Shown: positions 11,832 to 24,259 of the stretch, piece by piece
Layout: each line of letters starts with the position of its first letter
Numbering within the stretch: the stretch's first letter is position 1
Source of the DNA: Halocaridina rubra
Taxonomy: Eukaryota > Arthropoda > Malacostraca > Decapoda > Atyidae
Direction: 5' to 3'
Assembly: GCA_037179515.1 (NCBI GenBank)
Contig: JAXCGZ010011661.1
Coordinates: forward strand, 12,501 to 76,500
DNA length: 64,000 bases
Made by a program: the position numbers and the translations under genes
Notes under the pieces: generated by a model
Told to the model about the DNA's origin: nothing
Databases searched by the model: none
The model's input: the letters and a program-made list of their open reading frames with translations, nothing else

Positions 11832-12129
11832 AATATTTTTCAAGTGTTTTCTTAATATTTGTCTTAATGCTTAGATGCAGGTCCAAAACATATATGTAAC
11901 AAACGAGCCTGAATACAGTTTAGTAATCTACACTTTTGTGTAATATAATTTTAAGTTATGTTTTAATGTTTAGCGTCTTAAAAGTTCAGTGATAACAAAC
12001 TGAGTCCGGTTTAATCGCTTATATTAAACGTGACTCTCAGGAACAAAAGATTAAAAACACAGAAAGGAAGCTTCCGGTAAGCTGACAAAAGCATGAATTT
12101 ACTTCGTGTTTCAAGGTATTCAACCTTTG

Positions 12130-12160
<31 letters not shown>

Positions 12161-12232
12161 TTTTTTTTTTGAGGCTCTTAAAATCTTTCCTTCCATCGAT
12201 GTCAAGAGTAGTCTTTGTTGTTTATATTTAAT

Positions 12233-12545
12233 CTTAGGTAGTCTTTGAAGGAATTTGTAGCTTGGGTAGTCTTTGAAGAGGTTTTTATCTTGGGTAGTTT
12301 AAGATTTCTTTATCTTAGGTAGACTTTCAAGGGGTTTGTAATTTAGGTAGTCTGTAAAGGGGCTTTAAACTTGAATACTGTCTCTAGGAGTTTTTATTTT
12401 AGGTAGGCAATGAAGGGTTTCTTACCTTGGGTAGCCTATTGAAGGGGTTCTTAGGTCGTCAATGAGGTTTCTTGTTTTCCTTTTGTGGGGTTTGGTGAGG
12501 TTTCTATCTTTTAAGTAGTCTTGGAAGGGGGTCTTATCTTCAGTG
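12233..12545. repeat. degenerate minisatellite, about 35-bp unit
   Basis: A unit resembling CTTAGGTAGTCTTTGAAGGG followed by GTTT recurs roughly eight or nine times with substitutions and small length changes. Clear starts are near 12237, 12269, 12315, 12345 and 12515. No coding frame survives. Confidence 0.7.
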
Positions 12546-13078
12546 TTCTTCAGACGTCCATGGATGTCATGGATGTCATTTCTCTTTGGTTTCCTGGGAC
12601 TTCTTCTCTCGATGTCATTGGCTTTCTCTTAATACTTTTTTTTCCCTTGGGAAAGTATATACATACTACATGACTTCTTCTTTCTTCGTCTGCATATTTT
12701 CCCACTTTTATGTGGGGTCGATGTTTCTGGCCAGTAATCTCCATTTGTTTCTGTCCCATACCTTATCTCCTTCTTATTTAAAATAGATAATTACTTTTCA
12801 CGAAGGTTTTTTTTTCCAAAGAGTTGATCGTTTACTTGATTAGTAATATTTAAGGTCGTAAACTTACCCGCTTGTAATATTCTTTATAGGCGAAAATGGC
12901 TGTACTATTCCATATGGGTCATTCAGGCTTTTAGTACTCGTCTCGCATGGCTTAAGAAGCCCTTAAATAATTTCACAAAATATGATCGAGCGTGTGAATG
13001 AATCTAAACGAATTGACATTTTCATTGCGATGATGACTTTTGCACATTTTACTTTCGTTTTTTGTGTGGCTACTCTTT

Positions 13079-13280
13079 GGCCCGATTTCTTAAACAGTGT
13101 AAACCTAGGATACCATATTGTTAGTTAGCTAGACACACACGAATGGATTTCATAAACGCATCTGACGCGGTTCTGTGTATACACAGAACCGCGTCAAATG
13201 CGTCTGTGAAATCCATTTGTGTGTGTCTAGCTAACTAACAATATGGTATCCTAGGTTTACACTATTTAAGAAATCGGGCC
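13079..13280. mobile_element. 202-bp near-perfect palindrome (element C)
   Basis: The left arm from GGCCCGATTTCTTAAACAGT runs to TGTGTA at 13179 and is mirrored almost exactly from TACACA at 13180 to the closing AAATCGGGCC. Only a few mismatches separate the arms (for example AACAGTG against CACTATT). There is no spacer. TTT flanks both sides. Probably a foldback MITE; the arms would form one hairpin of about 100 bp. Confidence 0.85.
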
Positions 13281-13782
13281 TTTGACTTAACACAAGTATT
13301 TCACTTTGAAAAAAAAAAATACTAATTTTTACTCAGTCTCCGACAGCAATATGTGAATTAACTCGTATGGCTTTTTTTTTTTTTTTAGTTGATGTTTAGA
13401 AATGTTCAATTAACCAACCCTAAATTACTACCCATTATCAATTTTATGTAGCCCTAAATAGTCAGCGTTGCAGTAAGTTCAATACCAAAGTCAGCGTTAC
13501 TTTACATTATACGTGATTTTCATTGAATCTGATCTTATTGTATAATTCAAGCTTTTTAAACAATGTATGTGCATGTGAACATTTTATAAATTTGTTTTAA
13601 ACATGAGATATTCAGCTTTTTTTTTTTTTATTCATAAGCCAGTTTGCCTTTCCCCGGATTATTCAAGCTTTCATTGTTAGAGATATCACTTTCACATACC
13701 AGATGGGTCACGTTTCCATGAGTCAACCAACGAGAAACGGCTCTACAGACTCAGCTGATCTGTAATCTTCCGCTGATGGACA

Positions 13783-13832
<50 letters not shown>

Positions 13833-13907
13833 CAAGAACTAGTTCATCAAACAAAAGTATTTTTACAATTTTCTGTTGTCAATGTTTTTGTATTAAATTA
13901 CACAAGT

Positions 13908-14090
13908 GGGGCCGCGGTATCTCACTGGTAGAGTGCGCGAGTCGAGAAGTGACCAAAGCGGGCCTGATCCCTTCGCGGGGCATTATGGAGGGCATCCAGC
14001 TTTAATCCCCCCCCCCCCCAGGTCCAACATGTCTGTATACATGGTGGGTACACCGCTTATCGCTCGATCAAACGAGGTTATGCCCCTTTG
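13908..14090 (+). mobile_element. SINE family S2, well-preserved head
   Basis: GGCCGCGGTATCTCACTGGT, close to a tRNA A box (TGGTAGAGTGCG), is followed by a B-box-like segment GGCCTGATCCC, CGCGGGGCATTATGGAGGG and CATCCAGC. This head is the clearest tRNA resemblance among the S2 copies. Confidence 0.72.
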
Positions 14091-14128
14091 AGTCTGATCA
14101 GTACTTGGAGGGGTCCACCTGGGAACAC

Positions 14129-14417
<289 letters not shown>

Positions 14418-14632
14418 TGTTATATTGTCGATGTGTAAAGATGCAAAAGCGTGCGTGCGTGTGTGCGCATACCTTATGGATTACTAAGAACCTCCTGACG
14501 CATTTAGAAGAGTTTAATTGTGAACCTCCAGAAGAGCTTTTATTTTGATCTTGACGTCTAAAAGCGATCTGTCAGTGGACTCTCTGACGTCACCTGAACG
14601 TCCGTTGTTGATGCCAACTTAGTAATGTGTCA

Positions 14633-14724
14633 TGACCGTGTGCCTCTCCTAAGTCTCTGAATATGACCCTGTGCCCCTCCTAAGTCTCTGAATATGACCC
14701 TGTGCCCCTTCTAAGTCTCTGAAT
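14633..14724. repeat. three tandem 31-bp units
   Basis: TGACC(C/G)TGTGCC and CCTAAGTCTCTGAATA repeat at 14633, 14664 and 14695. Confidence 0.88.
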
Positions 14725-14819
14725 CATTGTAATGTATCCAGTTTTACGCATGTCAGTGCCTTGCCACTCACAAACGTACGAAATGTGAAATAACTCTCCC
14801 CATCACTGTTTCTCTCTAT

Positions 14820-14905
14820 GTTTTCTTAGTGCCCAGGCTTGATATAGGGTAGATTTTTTTTTTTTTGGGGGGGCCCGTCCTAGTGTCACAATCACTAAAA
14901 AAAAA
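14820..14905 (+). mobile_element. possible LINE 3' tail
   Basis: TGCCCAGGCTTGATATAGGG, then CCCGTCCTAGTGTCACAATCA and a poly-A run, resembles the 3' end of the jockey-like LINE at 49100-49170 (CCCGGCTTTTATTGATGAGG, CCTGTCCCAGTGTCAC, poly-A). Divergent and short. Confidence 0.35.
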
Positions 14906-15041
14906 AAATGCTGATGGTTGTCAAATCTCCCCAGTACTTTTTGTATAGGGAATTTCCTCATTGAGGCCCTCCCCTTGAACCCTAATTCTGTAATCCCTTT
15001 TGTATACGTTGCAGATACTTACCTGTTTGAGGCGTATTGTA

Positions 15042-15338
15042 AAGGGGGGTTTATACGGTCAAACAGTTCGTCGAACGCGGTTCGACAGACAAGTGTTTGA
15101 AGTGATGTTCGAACGTGTGAACGGGGTATTTGGTTGTCGAACACGCTTGTCGAACGTGTTCGACAACCAAATACCCCGTTCACACGTTCGAACATCACTT
15201 CAAACACTTGTCTGTCGAACCGCGTTCGACACGTTCCGTGTTCGACAGACAAATACCCCGTTCACACGTTCGAACATCACTTCAAACACTTGTCTGTCGA
15301 ACCGCGTTCGACGAATCGTTTGACCGTGTAAACTCCTT
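15042..15338. mobile_element. foldback element family A, copy 2 (three modules)
   Basis: One direct module on the left and two inverted modules on the right (starts near 15170 and 15255), with ends AAGGGGGGTTTATACGG and CCGTGTAAACTCCTT. The arms are therefore unequal, which distinguishes it from the four-module copy A1 and the two-module copy A3. Confidence 0.85.
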
Positions 15339-15390
15339 GTAAGAAAAACAATCATTTAAGGGGTTTTATCCCATCTTAGATGAATATTAA

Positions 15391-15555
15391 ACGGGGGAGT
15401 ACCCTTAGAATCCCCCCTTCCCCTTTTTCTTGTTATCCCAGCTAAACGGGGGAGTATCCTTAGAATCCCCCCTTCCCCCTTTTCTTGTTATCCCAGCTAA
15501 ACGGGGGAGTACCTTTAGAATCCCCCCTTCCCCCTTTTCTTGTTATCCCAGCTAA
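15391..15555. repeat. three tandem 55-bp units with GGGGGA/TCCCCCC
   Basis: ACGGGGGAGTA starts at 15391, 15446 and 15501, each followed by AGAATCCCCCCTTCC and CTTGTTATCCCAGCTAA. Each unit has its own short G/C inverted repeat. Confidence 0.9.
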
Positions 15556-15646
15556 ACTTTAGAATCTTAAAAGCTCCAAGAAAGTTTTCCCCAATACTCC
15601 CCCCAAAAATAAGTTGTAAGGTCATTATTTAATAGATTAACCTAAC

Positions 15647-15733
15647 CTAACCCCACAAGAGATTAATATTATATTGCCTACTAGTCGCTAACCTAACCCC
15701 ACAGAGTTTAATATTATATTGCCTACTAGTCAA
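15647..15733. repeat. tandem duplication, about 45-bp unit
   Basis: CTAACCCCACA(A)GAG is followed by TTAATATTATATTGCCTACT, then AGTC; the segment occurs twice in succession. Confidence 0.85.
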
Positions 15734-15866
15734 ATGTACAATCTAATTAATTTATGAGTTGAATCCATAAGGTTTAACTAACCTCATATATTAGTCTTTA
15801 GTTATACCTATGTATATTACAGAATTGGCCGGAGGGATGATACTGACATATTGAACTGTAACTTTA

Positions 15867-16100
15867 AGGTCGCTTTCACACCAAAGTGGCACGTCGCACG
15901 TGGCATGCCACGTGGCAATCCATTTGAAAACGAGCATCCGGAAATATATGAAACCTTTCACAGCGCAAGTCGCACGTGGCACATGGAACGTGTCATGCCA
16001 CTTCTGTGTGAAGGGTTTCATATATCCGGATGTTCGTTTTCAACTGGCGTGCCACGTGGCATGCCGTGTGCGACGTGCCACTTTGGTGTGAAAGCGGCCT
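15867..16100. mobile_element. foldback element family B, copy 2
   Basis: Inverted ends AAGGTCGCTTTCACACC and GGTGTGAAAGCGGCCT enclose the same GTGGCACGTCGCACGTGGCA arms and GAAACC/GGTTTC inner repeat as the copy at 11391. Length 234 bp. As with copy 1, a family A element lies to its left. Confidence 0.82.
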
Positions 16101-16436
16101 AAAGGTCTGTCATAATCCTTCCGGTTCGCGTTCCATTACAACTAACACGCTTCTTCTTCATTCCGGTTTGCCTTTCTTAAAGTATACCACGAATATTTGT
16201 AATTAAGTGTGTATGTGTTCGCGTGTGTGCTCTTGTATGTTTATATAAATGTGTACAATACTTACATGTGTGTAATATATGTTTATATAAATATGCGATG
16301 TTGTTTAACTGAATGGGAGTATAGTCTATTTTTTTATGATAATAATATGCCACTTTTCCGTTCCTTAAGAGGAAGGAATCATCTATATAATTACGGAATG
16401 GCATGAACTCATTCATGTCACATGACGAAAACCATA

Positions 16437-16530
16437 CCGGATAACCTTGGAATGCTGATTGCGTCCAAAGGTCGAATCCCGGCCCGGAGCAAAAATGGGC
16501 TTCATTCCGGGTGCTACTTTAAAGTGTGAC
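16437..16530 (+). mobile_element. possible tRNA-derived SINE fragment
   Basis: CCAAAGGTCGAATCCCGGCC is a good B-box sequence, followed by CAAAAATGGGCTTCATTCCG. No matching A box is clear. Confidence 0.35.
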
Positions 16531-16961
16531 CTACATTTTTCTACTAAAATAGGTCATTCGCAAGCAGTGCAAGTGATCTATCTTAAATATCTATGACAAA
16601 AGGCGTACCTGTTGTAGCATAAACCAGTTAACTTCTTAATATTATTTCACTCACGTGGATTACATGGAATTGAGGTCTGCGATTATTTTCTAACTGTCGT
16701 TTGTGGCCTGTATTTTATACAAAGTACAACGAAAACGTCCAATCTATCTGCTAAACCTCTTTATTCCACCAGATTAACACATTGCTTTATTTTTTTTAGT
16801 ACATTTGAAATCCGGCCGGATGATCACCACTGATTTTAATTCATATCAAGTAGTAAATGATTTCCGGTCTTACTTACCTGCTAGTCTATAGTCTATTATT
16901 TATTAAAGCGTATATCGCAAAGTTATGTAGCGCTAATGAAATGGACTAGTGCGTTGGAGAA

Positions 16962-16964
<3 letters not shown>

Positions 16965-17020
<56 letters not shown>
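16965..17020. repeat. (TA)n microsatellite
   Basis: About 56 bp of TA; it forms the left border of the inverted-repeat element at 17021. Confidence 0.94.
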
Positions 17021-17449
<429 letters not shown>

Positions 17450-17508
17450 CACTGAACTGTTAACATACAGTCTAAAATGGTAGGAAAAGCCCATTAAATA
17501 AAACAACG

Positions 17509-17512
<4 letters not shown>

Positions 17513-17600
<88 letters not shown>
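17513..17600. repeat. (TA)n-(GATA)n compound microsatellite
   Basis: About 50 bp of TA passes into nine or so GATA units directly before the LINE fragment. Confidence 0.94.
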
Positions 17601-17602
<2 letters not shown>

Positions 17603-17936
17603 GAAATGCCTGAGGAGTATGATTGGTGTATCTCGATTGGATAGGGTTAGGAATGAAGTGATGAGAGCAAGAACGGGTGTGAGGAGAGAAATTGCAGCCA
17701 GAGTAGATATGAATGTTCTTAGATGGTTTGGCCCTGTGGAAAGGATGGATGATGAAAGGCTGCTGAAAAAGGTGATGAATGCGAGAGTTGATGGGAGAAA
17801 TACTAGAGGGAGGCCTAGGTTTGGATGGATGGATGGAGTAAGGAGAGCCCTGAATGATAGGAGGATGGATGTGAGGGAAGCAAGCAAGCGTGCTAGGAAT
17901 AGGAATGAGTGGCGAGCGATTGTGACGCAGCTCTGA
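17601..17936 (+). pseudogene. LINE ORF C-terminus (RTE-like), 5'-truncated
   Basis: The frame reads through without interruption to TGA at 17934-17936. It contains LDRVRNEVMRARTGV, then LRWFGPVERMDDERLLKK and RGRPRFGWMDGVRRAL, the typical tail of RTE-like non-LTR retrotransposon polyproteins (usually RWFGHVERMDD). The catalytic reverse transcriptase is missing because the copy is truncated at the GATA array. It is probably the same family as the copy at 54908-56880, which has the N-terminal part and lacks this one, so the two cannot be aligned directly. Confidence 0.7.
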
Positions 17937-18186
17937 TGGGCATCTGCTGTTACCACGGGGCTGCATCTTACAGAGGTAGCCTTGTGGTAGGGGCAGTAGG
18001 AGGAGTTGGCAGTTGTGAAGCGACGCAAGTTGTGGAAGAGCCGGGAGGATGGGCTGTTACACTCCAGCAGTGCCATCTGAACGGTCGCTAGCTCCCTCGT
18101 CATTGCCCATAGAGCAAAGTAATCCCCCTATTTGTTTTCCTTTCTTGATGTCGGCTACCCCCCCCAATTAAAGGGGGAAACAGCCA

Positions 18187-18188
<2 letters not shown>
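17937..18188 (+). mobile_element. LINE 3' UTR with C/G hairpin
   Basis: Follows the LINE stop. Near the end TCTTGATGTCGGCTACC and CCCCCCAATTAAAGGGGG form a short hairpin. The element then runs into (TA)n, as in LINEs of the RTE group, whose 3' ends are microsatellites rather than poly-A. Confidence 0.55.
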
Positions 18189-18413
<225 letters not shown>

Positions 18414-19014
18414 GTCATCAACTTTACATGTTTACCTCCCGCCCTCTTCTCCTCGGTTCTCGGTGTTGGAAAGGGGGGGGGGGGTGTTCCGTCCGAACCC
18501 GTTGGAACCGGTTCGTAACGCGATACTTCGTTGCGTCGTAGGAAAGTGAGAATGTGACGAGAGGGGAATGATTATGTCGGAGGAGGGATTGGAACCTCAT
18601 GGTGGATTGGAACCTGACTGTACAAAATATTAAAATATTTACACAACCTAACCTAATCGAAGAATAAGAACCAATAAAGGTGCTAATTCATCATGAGCTC
18701 CAGGGTTTGGATGGGGGGGGGGAGGTTTGTGTTACTGTTCGGTTTTTGTTGTCGCGTCCTGTACTCCATAAATACACAGGTGCGGTTGCAAGGTTATGGA
18801 AAACCGAACACGTGTTATGCAATGTTTTTCCTTTTTTTCTCTCTCTCTTTTACACTTTGCCGATATTCGTGTGAGTTGTGGTTGTTTTGACCTTGTCATA
18901 CCTTGGTAACAGCAACAAACCGATGCTGCTACTGCTACTAATACTAATACTACAACAACAATTACTACTACTACTGCTACTAATTTAGATAATAAAAATA
19001 ATGATAAATAATAA

Positions 19015-19025
19015 TAATAATAATA

Positions 19026-19068
<43 letters not shown>

Positions 19069-19115
19069 CCGTTTTAGAATTGAATGGACACTGAGTAGGA
19101 GCAGTTAACGAATAA

Positions 19116-19154
<39 letters not shown>

Positions 19155-19159
19155 AATAC

Positions 19160-19232
<73 letters not shown>
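19015..19232. repeat. (ATT)n/(AAT)n arrays, partly inverted
   Basis: AAT and ATT triplet arrays alternate around a unique segment at 19070-19110, so the region can fold on itself. Confidence 0.92.
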
Positions 19233-19233
<1 letters not shown>

Positions 19234-19423
19234 GAATTGTCATAGATTTGGATAAACTTAATACCGGCTTTGTCATAGGGCTTCATGGCGAAGAAAGTAT
19301 AGGAAAAAAAAAGGCCTTAATTGGTGTTCCCAAATGAAAGCGAAAAGGGGACTACGGTACTAAGTCCGTATCGACTCATGCTGAGTAATGATCGTACTCA
19401 GAAGGTTAGTTACAGTTAGTCAT

Positions 19424-19428
<5 letters not shown>

Positions 19429-19488
<60 letters not shown>
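19429..19488. repeat. (CT)n microsatellite
   Basis: About 60 bp of CT, 30 bp to the left of foldback A3. Confidence 0.95.
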
Positions 19489-19489
<1 letters not shown>

Positions 19490-19517
19490 AGTGAAAGAAT
19501 ATTATAGACGTAGCATA

Positions 19518-19731
19518 AAGGGGGGTTTACACGGTCAAACGGTTCGTCGAACGCGGTTCGACAAGTGTTTGAAGTGATGTTCGAACGTGTGAACGGGGTA
19601 TTTGGTTGTCGAACACGTTTGTCAAACGTGTTCGACAACTAAATACCCCGTTCACACGTTCGAACATCACTTCAAACACTTGTCTGTCGAACCGCGTTCG
19701 ACGAACCGTTTGACCGTGTAAACCCCCCTTA
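19518..19731. mobile_element. foldback element family A, copy 3 (two modules)
   Basis: The simplest family member: one direct and one inverted module, with ends AAGGGGGGTTTACACGG and CCGTGTAAACCCCCCTT. The first arm lacks about nine bases (GACAGACAA region) present in the second. Confidence 0.87.
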
Positions 19732-19754
19732 ACAGGAACTTCTCAGTTTATTGG

Positions 19755-19885
19755 GGACCGCTGCAGCGCATCGCTTAACTCTGAAAGTGACAAACCCTCG
19801 TTCGAACCATCCGAGGGGCGTTAGGAAGGGCATGCAGCCTTTACTCCCCATCTTCAATATGTGTCTACCCCCATTCGAATAGGCA
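19755..19885 (+). mobile_element. SINE family S2
   Basis: GTGACAAACCCTCGTTCGAA, GGGGCGTTAGGAAGGGCATG and CCCCCATTCGAATAGG are S2 landmarks. Confidence 0.65.
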
Positions 19886-20350
19886 AGCAGCAAGCCTATT
19901 CGTGAAGAAAGTCATTCCCTGTATCATTTGAAAGTTTTTTTTTTTTTATCTTTTGATGTATTCTTAAATGAGGGTCGCTACTCTTTAATACCATTCAATC
20001 CAAGGGACTTCAGTAAATCGGTTTTAAGTAGTCAGTTTCCGGGTTTCAAACCTGGAGGGTTCATGGTTGCGATAGGAGTACTCAACAACAACAACAACAA
20101 CAACAAAAATAAATAAATAATATCATTGACTTATATATACGATGTAAGGTTAGAATATTGTCGTCTTTGAAGTACAGCAAATTCACAGTCACAAATAGAG
20201 AGGGGCATCACACACGCGCCCAGAATAAGCCAATATTGATAGTCTGAATCTGATTTCAACCAGAAAATATTTCTTTTATGTACCCAGATATTAACTCACA
20301 TGTACATTTTTCCTAATTTACCTCTTCATTTTATGGTGTTTCTTACTGTG

Positions 20351-20359
20351 TTGTTGTTG

Positions 20360-20409
<50 letters not shown>
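20351..20409. repeat. (ATT)n microsatellite
   Basis: About 57 bp of ATT preceded by a short TTG run. Confidence 0.93.
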
Positions 20410-20586
20410 GTACAAATGCAAAGCATAACACATTTGTATGTCTTCAAACAGTCTACCTTCCTTGTCGGGAATCGAACATGGGAACTCTAGACTAGAACTC
20501 CACAGGCTATTATTTACAGGGTGTTATATAACCTATTGAGAATAGTAATACTGAATAACTTATTATTTTAAAGTAATATTGAAACA

Positions 20587-21027
20587 GTGAGATATTCTCT
20601 TCCCTCCACATTTAGTGTTGAAAGCTTCCCCGTCTCACTTAACCTGCAAGCTCGAGGAGTAAGCATAACAGATGTAGTGCTTTTAGCCTTGCCTACTACA
20701 CGCTTCGGCAAAGATGTTTTTGCTTTCCTGGTAGTTTTTTGTGGTGCACCGTTGCCAGAGGTCGTGTGGACGCTGTCATGCCATATGCCCTCTCAGTTGT
20801 CAGTAGCCCAACATTCAACTTTTTTTTGCGATCCACTTCCGGGTATTGAAGGTAACTCCGGCTTCCAAGGCCTCACAGTATGCATTGCCCGGATTCGGTC
20901 AGCAATACGAATAGCTTCACCGTCTCCCACTTTGAAATCCATTTGGGCAAGTCAATCCGCAAACTATATCTGGATACATTGGACAGAGTTTGAAGAAAAA
21001 AGGTACAGTGCTCTGCTTTCTCCATAG
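20587..21027 (+). other. unrecognised 146-codon open frame
   Basis: An uninterrupted frame of 441 bp, longer than usual for this AT-rich repeat-dense DNA, outside any microsatellite. I recognise no domain, signal peptide or splice sites. The minus strand also has long open stretches, so a decayed transposon or retrocopy is at least as likely as a gene. From 21030 to 22180 I see no gene, only a short duplication at 21364. Confidence 0.15.
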
Positions 21028-21363
21028 CCCCATAGGAAGAGGTTATGTACCACCCTATATATGAATATTATACTATAGCCAGATATTGATTTTCATAAGG
21101 GTACGATTGGTGGGGCAATGAGTCTGAAACTGCTATTTCCAGTCCACCTAAGCAAGTCCCGTTTTCCGTTCCCAACAGCAAATACCGTTTGTTCATTCGT
21201 CACATACCACGCCTAGAGAGTACAGTACAACGGGGGGCCTAAAAACTGTTTTGTCATTGTGGCAGAAGACTCGTACCTAGAATAAACATTTATGCAAGTT
21301 ATCTTTAGCGCTCGCTGGCTACCCGAGTTGGCAAGCACCTAAAAATAATGAGACCTTGATCTG

Positions 21364-21446
21364 TTAGTAAGTAAAGGGGTACAGAGGGATAGAGCAGGCT
21401 GTTTTTAGTAAGTAAAGGGGTACAAAGGGATAGAGCAGGCTGTTTT
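21364..21446. repeat. tandem duplication, about 41-bp unit
   Basis: TTAGTAAGTAAAGGGGTACA and GGGATAGAGCAGGCTGTTTT occur twice in succession with one substitution. Confidence 0.88.
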
Positions 21447-22182
21447 GTGGATGGGTAAAGCATTTTTAAATCCCCTTTCCTGCCTTAATTCCCCAGCTCC
21501 AAACTTTCTTGTGTCCATCCTCATAAAACGAGCATTAATAATGATCTATGACAAATAACGTTCATATGATGAGGCTAAAAATATACTTAATTCTCTTCCC
21601 AACTTTTATGACCATAAATTTAGTATTTAGTCAGTTTGTGTGTGTCCTATAGACCGTGTCTCCATTTATGTATGTGTGACGTGTCTTGTTTATATGATAA
21701 TTGTGAGCGGTCATGAATTCAGGACGGAGGTACTCGGTTAAGTGTTGCATGAATGGGAGAAATGTCGTGGAACATTTGTTAACTTTGTTATTGATGTTGT
21801 ATGACCTTGAAGAGCATGATATTGACGTCTTGTAAAGTAGAAATGGATATCATGGTGTTCTTTTGCTAGAATACACCCAAATGTTTTAATTCGTCTTTGC
21901 ACAATTTGCACAAATATATGTTGAACTTATAGAATCAGCAATTTACTTGTGCATATACTATTTGGAGCTCATAAAAAATTGGGACCGGACTTTACACAAA
22001 ATAATGAATAATATACACTTAAAAAAAAAAAAAAAACCTAACCGGAGAATTCTGACCTATAAATAATTGAGGTCCCAATTTTGCCTGAGCTTCTATTATT
22101 TTGATTGATGTCACATCTTAGTTGTCTCATCTCCCAAATCTTTAGAAGCTACCATGGGACACCAAATATTTAATCTCCTACT

Positions 22183-22255
22183 GTTGGGATTTGAACTTGG
22201 GACTACTTAACAGGAGTCCACTGCTTATTGGGCTGAGCCACTTCGGTTGTGGGTC
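22183..22255 (-). mobile_element. tRNA-like SINE head
   Basis: On the minus strand GAAGTGGCTCAGCCCAATAA resembles an A box and CCCAAGTTCAAATCCCAAC a B box, at tRNA-like spacing. The ends do not pair as an acceptor stem, so a tRNA gene is not called. Confidence 0.45.
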
Positions 22256-22477
22256 TTTCTATTTGTCAGGTCCCAATTTCATATCCTTACTATAGGAGGT
22301 AAAATGTTTGGGAATATTTAAATGCATAATTGCATTGCATTGTTTTATTATTATTATTATTATCGCTACTATTGATAACTAAAATCAGTTAGAGAGAGAG
22401 AGAGAGAATTGTTCAACAAAGGAAGTAAGGGTGGCTGTGGTCGAGTTAAAACCGGATTGCCAACTTCAATCTGCTTG

Positions 22478-22582
<105 letters not shown>

Positions 22583-23088
22583 TTTTGCCAGAAATACCTT
22601 TCGGTATTTCTGCACACCTCTTGTTCTTGGTGTGAATCTCATGGCTTCTTCTCTGTATACTTTTCACATTATTTTCTGTATTTAATTAAAATATTCTCTC
22701 TGTTTAACCATTGCACCTGGTTTGAATAATGCACGTATCGTCGTTTTGTACGTGTGTTCGTATGCGTATCGTGTTTTGCCTCCAGTGGCCGCTAGCGCTC
22801 GCCCACCTTCTGTCACACAATCCCCTCCGCTCACACACACACGCACACACACTCACTCTCTGGAGTGCAGTTGCTTCCTACACATAACCTAGCACAATAT
22901 AAATGAACTTCCATCGGACTCATTCGGGATGGCTTCAGTGATCATTCTTATTTATGTCTCTCGGTTTCTTTGTCTCTTACAGTACTTGAATTAAAAGACT
23001 CACATTCATATATGTATAAAAGTAAATTACAAATATCATTTAGGATATTTTGTGTCGTAAAAAAAATCAAATTCTGGGAAATGTGTTC

Positions 23089-23091
<3 letters not shown>

Positions 23092-23162
<71 letters not shown>
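23092..23162. repeat. (CT)n microsatellite
   Basis: About 70 bp of pure CT. The 400 bp to its right, around 23290-23500, is more balanced in composition than its surroundings but shows no recognisable gene. Confidence 0.95.
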
Positions 23163-23166
<4 letters not shown>

Positions 23167-23888
23167 AGTTATTGGCATAAAATGGTTTTTGTTTGCAGGT
23201 AAACTCATATTTTTTTTTTTCGGGGGGGGGGACACATTTCTTTGCTGACTATAAACTAAACATGACATATCGGTTTCTGCTTGGTATAAGTGATGAAAAA
23301 AGTTAGGTATTTCGGCGTCAAATACCAAGGTACTATTAAAATGTTGACGTCATGCCATTCTTCTTTGCTTTTTGGCATCGAAGCTCTGAGCGCCGAGAGA
23401 GAGTTGCAACACACTGCCACCAAGCTGATATCTTTTCCACGCAGCAAGCAAGCGTTTAACCTTGGCAACATTGCTTGATCTTGCTGATACTCAGCAAAGA
23501 GCCAGGAACAAGAGATCTTCGCTCTCTGTCATGAAATACATCATGATTTTCGATCACTCGTGGATCCATTTGTATGGCTTTCGAAGTTTTGCAAAAGTAA
23601 TGAAGAAAGACTATTAGTATAGCAATTCCCTTACATTGTTGTTATAGTGGATCAAGTCACGATAACCACTCCCAGTACATTAAATAACCCGTACATTGTT
23701 TTATGTTTTAGATATTAGTTAGCTTAATGGCTAACGTAGCTTATAGAAACCTAACATTAAACTTGGCGATTTCGGGAGTTATTTAAGATGTGGAGTCGTT
23801 ATTTCTATCTGATCCGTTTTGGTATACAGGATAAATGTGTATACTGTATTGCACTTTTGTTGAAGGTGTTAGAAAATGCATTTGTAAT

Positions 23889-23901
23889 AATAATAATAAT
23901 A

Positions 23902-23939
<38 letters not shown>
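23889..23939. repeat. (AAT)n/(ATT)n microsatellite
   Basis: A short AAT run inverts into ATT immediately before an S2 SINE. Confidence 0.92.
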
Positions 23940-23940
23940 G

Positions 23941-24105
23941 CACCCCCGGAGCTTAGCGGTAAAATTCATGACTCGGGAGATGACGGACCCCCTTTCGAGC
24001 CCACGGCGGGGCAATTGGAAGGGCATCTAACCTCATTTTTGCAGCTTTAATCCGTTTGTGTTTCTCCTCAAATGAGAACGAATAGTGACACACAAAACGT
24101 CAAAG
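23941..24105 (+). mobile_element. SINE family S2
   Basis: GGAGCTTAGCGGTAAAATTC (A-box-like), CCTTTCGAGCCCACGGCGGG (B-box-like), GGAAGGGCATCTAACC and a CAAATGAGAACG tail. Confidence 0.7.
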
Positions 24106-24174
24106 AATTATGTATATTACGGTCTTCATGAAGCCTATGTACAATTGAGCTGATAATAAAGTTTTCTAATTATC

Positions 24175-24175
24175 A

Positions 24176-24257
<82 letters not shown>
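24175..24257. repeat. (TG)n-(GA)n compound microsatellite
   Basis: About 24 bp of TG joins about 59 bp of GA. Confidence 0.94.

Positions 24258-24259
<2 letters not shown>

Noticed and set aside
13908..13985. tRNA gene in the best S2 head
   Set aside because: It is one of many dispersed copies attached to a SINE body, and the acceptor stem is imperfect.
22183..22255. tRNA gene on the minus strand
   Set aside because: A and B boxes are present but the ends do not pair and no anticodon arm is convincing; SINE head more likely.
23256..23480. Possible exon in a compositionally balanced stretch
   Set aside because: Open in both directions, but no domain, start context or splice sites could be supported.
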